From assembly GCF_964204645.1 (NCBI RefSeq), contig NC_134032.1, positions 7,561,175 to 7,621,174 of the forward strand: a stretch of DNA of 60,000 nt. Reading direction: 5' to 3'. Shown here in pieces: positions 43,074-53,047 of the stretch. The position numbers and the translations under genes are program-made. This DNA comes from Tubulanus polymorphus. Taxonomy: Eukaryota; Nemertea; Palaeonemertea; Tubulaniformes; Tubulanidae. The notes below the pieces were generated by a model. It made no database searches. It had not been told where the DNA came from and was given only the letters and a program-made list of their open reading frames with translations. Within the stretch, counting starts at the first letter, position 1. Every line of letters starts with the position of its first letter.

Positions 43074-43361
43074 TTTAATACTAAATTTTTTATTAAAATT
43101 GATTTTAGAAGTTATTCATTTATATTTTATTCATATATATGAATATTTTAAGAGTAATAGGGAATATGTTGTTTCAGGTTAAAGGTTGAATGGTCGAGTT
43201 CATTAATAACAAATATCAAAAGTAATTAAAAACTATAATATATTTTCATAACCGTGTGTATTTCAGTTGAATATTATTATTATTTGAATATATTTGATTA
43301 TATGAATTTGTGTATTGTAAATAAATCAATTGGTCGCGGAGCGGAGCGGTAGCGAAGTGGA
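42965..43361 (-). repeat. P2 right terminal region
   Basis: Inverted match to the left end. The first codons of the polymerase gene, ATTCATATATATGAAT, then AGTAATAGGGAATATG (43153) and the inner arm lead to one hairpin stem (43322-43337) and the loop (43338-43361). The outer arm seen on the left is missing. Confidence 0.85.
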
Positions 43362-43764
43362 GAAAGTGTGGAAGAAAATAATAATAAATATAGCTGCAAA
43401 GCAGTGATAACGGGTTTTCTGCACAGTCTTTGAATCCTGTTCAACGGTGGATTTCAACAAAGCATTTGATAAGGCTCAACATCAGCCATTACTAAACAGG
43501 CTATTAGGAAACAGTATCAATGATAGGTCGCCCAAATGGCTCAGCAGTTATCTCTGAACGGAAACGTGTAACCGAAATCAACGGAACGCCTCATCTTGGA
43601 ATGAGACGGTCTAACTAGTGGAGTCACGCAAGGTAGTATCCTAAGTCGTCTTCTGTTTAATGTCCTGACAAATGACATACACAGTAATCCAAAATATACC
43701 AGACCGAGTAAATTTCCAAAACGACCTTAACACACTGTTCGACCAAAAAAATTAATGTTCCGAC
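43362..43764. repeat. Host composite repeat right of P2, with reverse-transcriptase fragment
   Basis: Begins AAAGTGTGGAAG, the end of the repeat leader. Positions 43445-43740 encode the decayed reverse transcriptase on the plus strand (DFNKAFDKAQHQPLLNRLL, ..TSGVTQGSILS, ..LLFNVLTNDI), the clearest copy in the window. Confidence 0.75.
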
Positions 43765-44038
43765 AAAACCACGGGTGACAAAACCAAAATTATGAATTGT
43801 CGCGGGTGACAAAACCAAAATATTGAATTGTCACGGGCGACAAAACAAAAATAATGAATTGTCGCGGGCGATAAAACCAAAATAATGAATTGTCGGGGGC
43901 GATAAAACCAAAATATTGAATTGTCGCGGGCGATAAAACCAAAATAATGAATTGTCGCGGACGACAAAAACAAAATATTGAATTGTTGCGTGCGACAAAA
44001 CCAAAATAATGAATTGTCGCGGGCGACAAAACCAAACT
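43765..44038 (+). repeat. 31-bp minisatellite array 3
   Basis: About nine units of the same 31-bp repeat, on the same strand as arrays 1 and 2. It is cut off by the following inserted element. Confidence 0.9.
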
Positions 44039-44040
44039 AG

Positions 44041-45290
44041 GGGTCCAGGGACACCATGCTCACTTGGGAAGTGGTTTCAAATGCTCAACAATCTAACAAT
44101 TTCAATACATAACGCCCTCTAGTGACCATATACAAAAACCAATGACCTTGAAACCCACCACAATCATAGAACATGTGAGCAGCTATGATTTTGTAATCGA
44201 TTGTGATAACAAAATATGCCTCGTTACCAATTTAATATGGAAATACTAAGTTATTCTACTATTCAACGCCCCCTGGTGACCATATGCAAAACCCAATGAC
44301 CTTAAAACTCACCCCAATCGTAGGACATGTCATGAAATACAACTTTGCAATTGAACATAGTAACAAAATATGCCTAGGTACCAATCTAATAAGGAAATAC
44401 TAAGCCATTCTACTATTTAACGCCCCCTGGTGACTGTATGGAATAACTAATGTCCTTAAAAACTCACCACAATCATAGACGATGTCATGAACTACAAATT
44501 TGCAATTGATCATGGTAATAAAATATGCCTTGGTACAAATATAGCAATACTAAGTTATTGTATTATTCAACGCCCCCTGATGGCCACATACAAAAACCAA
44601 TGACCTTGAAACTCACCAAAATCATAGAACACGTTATGGGCTACAACTTTCCAACTGAATATAGTAACACAATATGCTTAGGTATCAATTTAATGTGGAA
44701 AAACTTTTTCCCACCTACGAATGAGTACTGATGACACCAAGATGGCCGCCAATTGCGTCATAATTGGCTGATCAAAGATACCTGTCCCAGGTATAAAACA
44801 TCCCTCTCTAAAGAATACCCATCAGCAATTGCAATGAGAAATGGCAAACCAGTAGGAAGCCACGTGACCTAGAATTCTGGCCAAAATTGACATTTTTGGG
44901 CACTAAAAAGGTCATAGGACGGCCATCTTGAGTCAGATCGACCCAATTTTCTTATGCTGATGGGCCTTTGGTAGATTCAAATATAAACGAAACATCAAGG
45001 TAATTGATCAAAGCGTCTTCAAAATTTCCCACGAAAACTTCGAAAATGTTTAAAAAGTGCTGATTTTGGCAAACAACAATGGCTGCCAGTCGGCCATCTT
45101 GAATCTGACAGGGCCAGTTTTTGGGCTGACGATGTGTCTAGGGTAGATACATGTTTAAACCAAATATCAAGACATTACCTTGAAGCGTCTTCAAAACTTC
45201 CCAAAATAACTGGATTCCGTCTATGGACGGACGGACGGAAGAAAAGTGAACGCAATAGCCCGCTGGGACTAAAGTCCCAAGTGGACTGAA
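44041..45290 (+). mobile_element. Repeat element inserted between minisatellite arrays 3 and 4
   Basis: About 1.25 kb flanked on both sides by the 31-bp repeat, so probably an insertion. It contains about four tandem units of 150-154 bases (AACGCCC(C)CTGGTGACCATA at 44111, 44265, 44419 and 44569). A tail follows with GGCCATCTTGAATC words, CTATGGACGGACGGACGG and GGGACTAAAGTCCCA. Such tails are common in dispersed repeats of marine invertebrates. No transposase is seen. Confidence 0.6.
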
Positions 45291-45291
45291 A

Positions 45292-46742
45292 AATAATTGT
45301 CGCGGGCGACAAAACCAAAGTATTGAATTGTCGCGGGCGACAAAACCAAACTAATGAATTGTCGCGGGCGGCAAAACCAAACTAATTAATTGTCGCGGGC
45401 GATAAAACCAAACTAATGAATTGTCGCGAGCGATTAAACAAAAATATTGAAATGTCGCGGGCGATAAAACCAAAATAATGAATTGTCTCGGGCGACAAAA
45501 ACAAAATATTGAATCGTCGCGGGCGACAAAATCAAAAAAATGAATTGTCGCGGGCGACAAAACCAAAATAATGAATTGTCGCGGGCGATAAAACCAAAAT
45601 AATGAATTGTCTCGGGCGACAAAAACAAGATATTGAATCGTCGCGGGCGACAAAATCAAAATAATGAATTGTCGCGGGCGACAAAACCAAAATAATGAAT
45701 TGACACGGGCGATAAAACCAAAATAATGAATTGTCGCGGGCGATAAAACCAAAATAATGAATTGTCTCGGGCGACAAAAACTAGATATTGAATCGTCGCG
45801 GGCGACAAAATCAAAATAATGAATTGTCGTGGGCGACAAAACCAAAATAATGAATTGTCGCAGGCGATAAAAACAAAATATTGAATTGTCGCGGGCGATA
45901 AAACCAAAATAATGAATTGTTGCTGGCGACAAAACCAAAATGGTGAATTGTCGCGGGCGACAAAACCAAAATAATGAATTGTCGCGGGAGATAAAACCGT
46001 AATAATGAATTGTCGCGGGCGATAAAACCAAAATAATGAATTGTCTCAGGCGACAAAATCAAATTAATGAATAATCGCGGGCGATAAAACAAAAATATTG
46101 AATTGTCGCAGGCGATAAAGCCAAAAAAGAAAATTGTCGCGGGCGACAAAAACAAAATATAAAACCAAAATGAATTGTCGCGGGCGACAAAACCAAAATA
46201 ATGAATTGTCGGTGGCGATAAAACCTAAGTAATGAATTGTCGCGGGCGATAAAACCAAAATATTGAATTTTCGCGGGCGACAAAACCAAAATATTGAATT
46301 GTCGCGGGCGACAAAACCAAACTAATGAATTGTCGCGGGCGACAAAACCAAACTAATGAATTGTCGCGGGCGATAAAACCAAACTAATGAATTGTCGCGG
46401 GCGATAAAACCAAAATAATGAATCGTCTCGGGCGACAAAAACAAGATATTGAATCGTCGCGGGCGACAAAATCAAAATAATGAATTGTCGCGGGCGACAA
46501 AACCAAAATAATGAATTGAGGCGGGCGATAAAACCAAAATAATGAATGGTCTCGGGCGACAAAACCAAAATAATGAATTGTCGCGGGCGATAAAAACGAA
46601 ATATTGAATTGTCGCGGGCGATAAAACCAAAATAATGAATTATCGCGGGTGATAAAACCAAAATATTGAATTGTCGCGGGCGATAAAACCAAAATAATGA
46701 ATTGTCGCGGGCGACAAAACCAAAATATTGAATTGTCGCGGA
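45292..46742 (+). repeat. 31-bp minisatellite array 4
   Basis: About 47 units of the same 31-bp repeat. A higher-order pattern is visible, because variants AATTGTCTCGGGCGACAAAAACAAGATATTGAATCG recur at spacings near 125-155 bases. The minus strand is open in several frames and I treat it as non-coding. Confidence 0.9.
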
Positions 46743-47195
46743 ATGATGCAATCGTGAGTTGAAATAATACCTGAACAAATCGATGCACAGACATTTACTT
46801 TATATATCTACTTGAACAATCGAGCCTACTCAGTAATATACTCAGTTTTTACGAAACCTGGAGTTTTTGTTTCAGAGAAATTTGAGTATCAGTATCCGAT
46901 GCTATATACTAACGTTAACGTTAGTTATCATCGCTCCGTCATGCTAAGTTATACATTTCATGTCAACCAGTATCTACAGGCAGCTGTACAGTGTGTACAC
47001 ACTATATCTGAATACGAGGCTGGAATAACAGGCTCACTTCACGTAGGTTCATGATGACGAGAAACTCGCAGCTGATCCCCGGAACGACGATGTAGTAACA
47101 CACGTCGATTCGTCGATATTTACGGCTCGACAGTGCTTTTAAAATCTAAAGTAGTAAATTTCCAGTGTATCGGTAATATGATCTGATGAGGAAAA
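46743..47195. other. Unique stretch without recognised gene
   Basis: No gene is recognised up to about 47040. From 47050 the sequence matches 19060-19190 (GAAACTCGCAGCTGATCCCC, GTTTACGGCTCGACAGTGC-like), a part of the host composite repeat. Confidence 0.5.
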
Positions 47196-48524
47196 TGGGC
47201 TATTGTTAAAATCACTGTTTGAAGACCGCGACTGAATGTGAAGTCTGCGACAATAAATTAGTTCATTTATACTTGAATTGATAATCGAAGTGACAGTCGG
47301 CCTGCGGGTTGATTTCAGGATGACGACTCGAAAAACATGTCGCCCCATTGAATGGGGCTAAATTTTCGATGTTTACAGCCCGACAGCGCTTTTGTAACGA
47401 TGATTCGTGAAAAAACACGCGGGCTATTTGTAGATCTCAGTGAGCTGAACGATATTATATGGATTGTATATGAAACAGCGGTAAGGTAACAAAGCCTATG
47501 TTCTTTTGGTAAAAATAGTGTGGAAGAAAATAATAATAAATATAGCTGCAAAGCAGCGATAACGGGTTTTCTGCACAGTCTTTGAATCCTGTTCAATGGT
47601 TAATACAGTTTTATAAGAGGAAGCTCGACAAACAGTCAATTAGACCTTCTTGAAACCATGGACAACTGAACCAGATGTCCTATTTGACTCTGGAAAATCG
47701 ACTGTTAGGCGATAATTACTCTTTATGATTTCGACAAAGCATTTAATAAGGTACAACATCAGCCATTACTAAAAAAGGCTTTTAGGAAACAGTATCAATG
47801 ATAGGTTGCCGAAATTGCTCAGCATTATCTCTCAACGAAAACTTGTAGCCGAAATCAACGGAACGCTTCATCTTGGATTAAGTCGGTCTAACTAGTCGAG
47901 TCACGCAAGGTAGTATCCTAAGTTGTCTTCTGTTTAATGTCCTGACAAATGACATACACAGTAATCCAAAATATACAGACCGAGTAAATTTCCAAAACGA
48001 CCTTAACACGCTGTTCGACCAAAAAACTTAATGATCCGACAAGAAAATCTTGTAGGCTTTTTGTTTGAACCAAAGCTTTTCTTCATTCTGAAAGCTTTGT
48101 TATTGTTGAAATGAAAAACTTTTTGTCCCGGCAAAAAAATTTGGTTGAGCGAAAACAATTTTTTCGAACGAATGTTTGAATGAAAACAATTCTGTTCGAT
48201 TGAACGAAATGCTTAATACTTTTGGTTCGGAGGAAAAACTTTTTACAATATACTCGTTCGAACGAAAAACTTAATGTTCTGAAAAGAAAATTCTGATTAA
48301 ATTTAAACGATTCTGTTCAATCGAACAATTGTTCGAACAAAAAACCTTTCGTTTGGACAAAAAAAAGTTTGTTCAACTTTGTTCTAACGTTTTTTCGAAT
48401 TGGTTCAATCGAACAGAATATTATTGGTTGGAACGAAATAAATTTTGTTCCGACAAAAGAATTTTCAAGCGAAAGGTCTTTTGAACGAAAAAAAAGATAT
48501 TTCTGGGGCTCCGCAGTAACTTAA
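47196..48524. repeat. Host composite repeat, copy 3
   Basis: Leader 47200-47580, then a 100-base insert, a decayed reverse-transcriptase fragment at 47725-48015 and the GTTCGAACG-rich tract at 48030-48500. It is collinear with 17019-18295. Confidence 0.8.
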
Positions 48525-48853
48525 AGCCGGACGTAGGTCAGCCTTGTGACGCGATGCGATCCTCGCGTTGCATCGCAAGTTTCGGTGCAAGTCGGTTGCG
48601 ATACGATTGTAAGCGACTGTGTGCGACTAGTTTCTGCCAGTCGCAAGAGCGCGTCGGTTGGTTGTGACAGTCGTGTCGCGTCGCAGAAAGTAGAACACGT
48701 GCGACTCCTTGTGACTGGCGTTGCTGAAAGTCGCAACCCGTCGCAAAGGAGCATAGGTCGATGAGTCGTTGCGACACAATCGTCGCTGGCGGTCGCAGTG
48801 ATAGGCGTCGCAGTGAATCACAAGCCGTCGCAAGGCCGACCTACGCCCTGCTT
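48525..48853. mobile_element. GTCGC-rich MITE, full length
   Basis: A 329-bp non-coding element with imperfect terminal inverted repeats (AGCCGGACGTAGGTCAGCCT and ..AGGCCGACCTACGCCCTGCT). It is densely packed with GTCGC/GCGAC words. Truncated copies start at 18298, 20648 and 22980. Confidence 0.65.
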
Positions 48854-49930
48854 AAATCATAAGAAATTAATGAAATACCAGTTTCATTTATGATGAAAAA
48901 AATCAAATGAAAAGTCTGGCTTATAAAGCTGTCTGCTCAGACGAAATTTTCAAAGAAATCTTCATTTTTGGCAATAAAATTGATATTTGTGATTGATCGT
49001 TGCAAGTCACAACCAGTTAATCACTAATTAACATGCATTTTAATAAATCTTTATTCCTCCTTTACAGTGAACTTAGCTTTAACCTAGTAGAGGCTACTAG
49101 CCTATGTAGGCCTATATATATGCGTAGGCCTAAAATCTGGACAGATTGGTCGTAGGCCTATTGAATAACAACCCACCTAAATATCGTAAATTTTGTTTTG
49201 AAGTTCAATCCAATGAGTCCGTTAATAAACGCAACAATTATACTGTGTTTGTTTAGTAAAGCTCAGTACCGGTAGGCCTAAAGCCGCGTAAAACTCGATA
49301 AACACTTCAAGCGACACAGCGAACGATCTCCTTTCCCCCACAGCGAACACTTACTCCGAATGTCAAGTGTGAGTCCAGCATACGGAAAGGAGTGTGTTAT
49401 ATACTTGTTTTTAGTAAATACCTTGTGCATTTGACAATGATCGGTATGTACTGTAGGAAATATAGAGTATTGATGGTATTGATATAGAGGTTGAAGCCCG
49501 CGGCCGAATAAAGTAATATATTCTTTTATTTTGATACCTCGTCGACATAACAGCTTTTCTCCGCTATATCTCTTCGGCGTGTTTAGTTTAGGCCTACGAT
49601 TCCCCGGTACACTAAAGATTTATCTTAGTAAATACACGGTTAATTCGGTAAAGAAAAATAGGTATTGTTATACTAACTCCTTGAAACCCGCAGCCAAATC
49701 ACTGGTAGTAATAAATTAATTTTTACTAGATTTGATTCTCATGATGAGGAGAAACTCGCAGCTGATCCCCGGAACGAAGATGTAGTAACACACGTCGATT
49801 CGTCGATGTTTACGGCTCGACAGTGCTTTTAAAATATAAAGTAGTTAATTTCCAGTGTATCGGTAATATGATTTGATGAGGAAAATGGGCTATTGTTAAA
49901 ATCACTGTTTGAAGACCGCGACTGAATAAA
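48854..49930. repeat. Host composite repeat, downstream segment (copy 2)
   Basis: Positions 49035-49925 repeat 18341-19210 (CCTAGTAGAGGCTACTAGCC, GTGAGTCCAGCATACGG, CCCGCGGCCGAATAA). It contains the unoccupied GAGTCCGTTAATAAACG site used to define the P2 left junction. No gene is seen. Confidence 0.75.
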
Positions 49931-51430
49931 TAAATACGTATGAACTATCGTTGTAAAGAAGGATATATATAGTGTATACCTGAAAGCGCGGCGCGTAAGT
50001 CGTGGGTGGCAGCCAGGGTTATGTTTAATAATTGTTGTCGGTTGCCTGCGTTGCAAAAGTATGTTAGAAAAAGCAGTTATAAATTGTTTTTTAGTACATA
50101 AAATGAATTAAGAGGTCTTACCGGGCTGCGCTAGAATAAAGCCATACGGCATGTGTAGGACCAGTGAGGCTGATATGAAAAACAAAATATGACAGAATGG
50201 GATATATATGTTGTTAATTTTGAGGTTTCTGATTTAATATACTTCATGCTTTGAAGCACGGTATTCGTACGTTGCCGTACAGTACCTTGGTAATGCTGAT
50301 TAACATATAAAAGCAAAAAAAAGAAAGAAAAAAAAGGATTGTATATATAAAAGTATTGTTGCACAATATAATACAACGGTAATGAAATGGACTGAAGTGC
50401 AATTAACGTATTTACAATTAATAATTATAGTTACATGACTAATATTGTTAAAATTCAAGGTTTTTCTGGTATTATATTGTTCACATTTTTAGAAATAACG
50501 CATGGGTTAATAGATCTTATCAGGGGCGATGTGACCGTTTAAAATAACAAAGTGCAAGAGTGGCACATAATGTATTATCGCATGTAATGATAAAACTGTA
50601 CAAAATGGTTGGTGTGTTAGTTTATAAGTATTCAAAATAAGTTGCTTACCGAAAAACTCTATTGGGTTCATTGTAAATGCTAATCCGGATGGTGATGATG
50701 GTAAAGTCTATATGGCGGATGGAAGTAGAATGTTTAAGAGATGGGGATTTTACTCAGTATCAAGGGTGACTTTTTGGCCAGGTGTACTGTTATTGTTGCT
50801 GGTCAGAGAAAAAAAATAGTGGGTTTTTTTCTCTCTCTACCATCCAGATGTTGAAAATTTATGTGCGTCAGTTACAAGATTGTTATATCATTTATCATAA
50901 AGCACCATTTTTATTGCCTTACGGTAAAGTTCAAGAGGTGAAAGTTGTTTAAAAAAAAAGTTGTTCATGGAAGTAAGGGGTACTGATTTTGCACTGTTGC
51001 TGGCTGCGGCTCTTTTAAAAAAATCTGTGGACATAAATCTTTGGAAGTGCAAACGGGCTTCAGTATTTTTTTTTGGCGATTGGGGGTCCAATCGTCTGGA
51101 GAGGGGGATGGTATTGGAGTAATAAATTACCTATTTAGACAATGGGAAAATAAGCCGGAGTTCGGGGCAGTAGTTCGGGGCAGTAGTTGCGGTTAGCAGG
51201 CAACGTGAATACTTACGTCACACATAAGAGAGAAGCATAGGAGATAGGTAAGAGTGATGGGGGTGTCTACGTGAGAAAGCTTGTTATAGCAGCAGCCTTG
51301 AGCTCTGGAAAGTTGAGTTATAAATTTAGCGTTCGTAGAAATGATTTACATGGCCAGTAGAACTATAGTAATAGAATAAGACGTCTCTGGCAATGAGGCG
51401 AAGGGTGTGGAAATATACGTCACGAGCGAA
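49931..51430. other. Host sequence without recognised gene
   Basis: No convincing coding exon. Short open frames (such as 50888-51091, minus) lack splice context or a recognisable family. Composition is ordinary for the host. Confidence 0.4.
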
Positions 51431-51740
51431 GGAAGAATAGATATAAAAAGGGAGGGTTTTAAGGCAGTGGGGTCGGGAAAAGCTGGGTCGGTAGAGCTAG
51501 GTCGGTTGAGCTAGTGGTTAGAACTAGAGGGGACGTGTTAGGAAGATTGTAAGAAGAGAGTATAAGAATAAAGATCTGGATCGATAGAAGAAGCTAGTTG
51601 TAGTTAATTTATGAGAAGAACCCCAAGGAACTACGCTGGTGAAACGCAAACAACGCAGGTGGTCAACACACGTCACCCTGACACTGGAGAAGAGGACCCC
51701 CACAACATCTCCTCCACTACGGTTGCATTTGGTGGGTACG
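51431..51740 (+). mobile_element. Possible LTR-like fragment
   Basis: A TATA box (ATATAAAAAG, 51441) is followed by an AATAAA at 51567 and the boundary-like TTTGGTGGGTACGC at 51728. This order (promoter, poly(A) signal, then a primer-site-like sequence) resembles the R-U5 part of a retrotransposon LTR. No second LTR or coding region is seen, so this is weak. Confidence 0.25.
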
Positions 51741-53000
51741 CTGGCTGCCACTGTCTACTCCACCTTCTCGTTCGATTTCTTTCCATCCTAGCACCTCCCT
51801 CTATTCTCTGCGCTCTCTCCCTTTTTCTTGCTCTCTGTCCCTGCTTCTATCTTCGTCTCTTCCTTGTCTCTTCCTTTGTCTTTCTTCTCTTCTCCCGCAC
51901 TGCACCTGTAAACTCCACCTTTCTCTTCTTCCCTGCGTAATCGATGCTGATTTCTGGCGGTTTGTCCCCTTCCTCTGTTGTGTTTATCACACAATGCGAG
52001 GTGCCATGGCGGCCTCTGGCATGGCGTCGCAGCGTGTCGCCTCTGTCGCCGACTCGACTGCATTTTTTTACATTCGTACTACATCCCATCGTGCGTCACC
52101 GCTCCACACTTGCCTTTGCATTATTTTAAATTCTCTTCCTTCAGAAGTGGTCCTGTCAACCGTGACATTTAAAATTTGACTACCATAAATTGAAAATTAA
52201 CTAGAGCGATTGAGTGATTTTAAAGCACGCGTATTGTTGATATCGCGCGTTGTTGGTAACGAAGATCTTTAAGAAATAGCTTTTCAACTGGAAATTTCCA
52301 GTTCAAAATGCAAAATGATCTATGTATTCTCAAGTACGTGCTTATCACCTGGCCATCTAAGCCGTTGTGTCCTGCTAGTATCGGAGCGCTGTCCACACCA
52401 CTGCCATTGCAGTTGGTTTCAGTTGCGTCGGAAGTAGTCGGTAGGAGTCGATAGGGCTCCCGCCATTTGTCGAGATAAGTCAGGCTTTAGACTTGGTCCA
52501 GTTCTGATCACACTGTCTGATACATAGGAATAAATTTACTCTACGTAGTTGCAGTCAAATAAATGCTCAGTAGATAGAAGTGTTGGCCGTTCCGCGTATC
52601 GCCTCTTTTTGCCTCTCACGTTTTGCCTCTGTATCGTTATGTTGCTTTTCGACTGTTTCAACAACCAGATTGTTGATAATGCATATAATACGATATGATA
52701 CGAAATGCCATACGACACGATACCAGATGGTATGGATTATTGTCAAAGCAGATTTTCCAACTGCCATATGGTATGATGAAATAGTAACTTTAAGGTATGA
52801 TGGATGCATTACCAGTGCAAATCATAATGCAAAATCCAACAATTGATCTTCCTGTCCGAACAATGAACACTAAATAACATCATTTGTAGGATTGATAAAC
52901 GTATTTTGAATAAAATCCGAAGCTAAATCCGTATTCAAGTAGCTTTAGATAATATTCGAATTTTGAATAGAAACCTGTTGTTTTATCAGTCAGTAGTTTA
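51741..53000. other. Host sequence upstream of the phospholipase gene
   Basis: No gene is recognised. It holds a pyrimidine-rich CTCT tract near 51780-51910 and CATACGATATGATACG-type words near 52680-52800. The phospholipase promoter and 5' UTR probably lie in the last part. Confidence 0.4.
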
Positions 53001-53047
53001 GCTCCAGCAGTGGCACTTACCGCAGGCTACGAGACCGACTTGTAAAC

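Larger units (their letters stand above)
25662..43361 (-). mobile_element. Polinton/Maverick element P2
   Basis: Second member of the same family as P1, carrying polymerase, integrase, ATPase, capsid and the small conserved genes, with the polymerase at the right end on the minus strand. The left outer terminus AGTAATAGGG at 25662 breaks a host repeat. The right end stops abruptly at 43361, inside the terminal palindrome's loop, and joins a different part of the host repeat (AAAGTGTGGAAG). The right tip therefore appears truncated, or the locus is rearranged. The ends carry long inverted repeats that reach into the first codons of the polymerase gene. Genes are decayed but often complementary to the lesions of P1. 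Confidence 0.93.

Noticed and set aside
45351-46794. Further minus-strand open frames in array 4
   Set aside because: Same 31-bp repeat artefact.
50888-51091. 67-codon minus-strand frame as a gene
   Set aside because: No recognisable family, conserved context or splice signals.
51611-51940. 109-codon plus-strand frame as a gene
   Set aside because: It runs into a low-complexity CTCT tract, lacks family features, and overlaps a possible LTR-like fragment.
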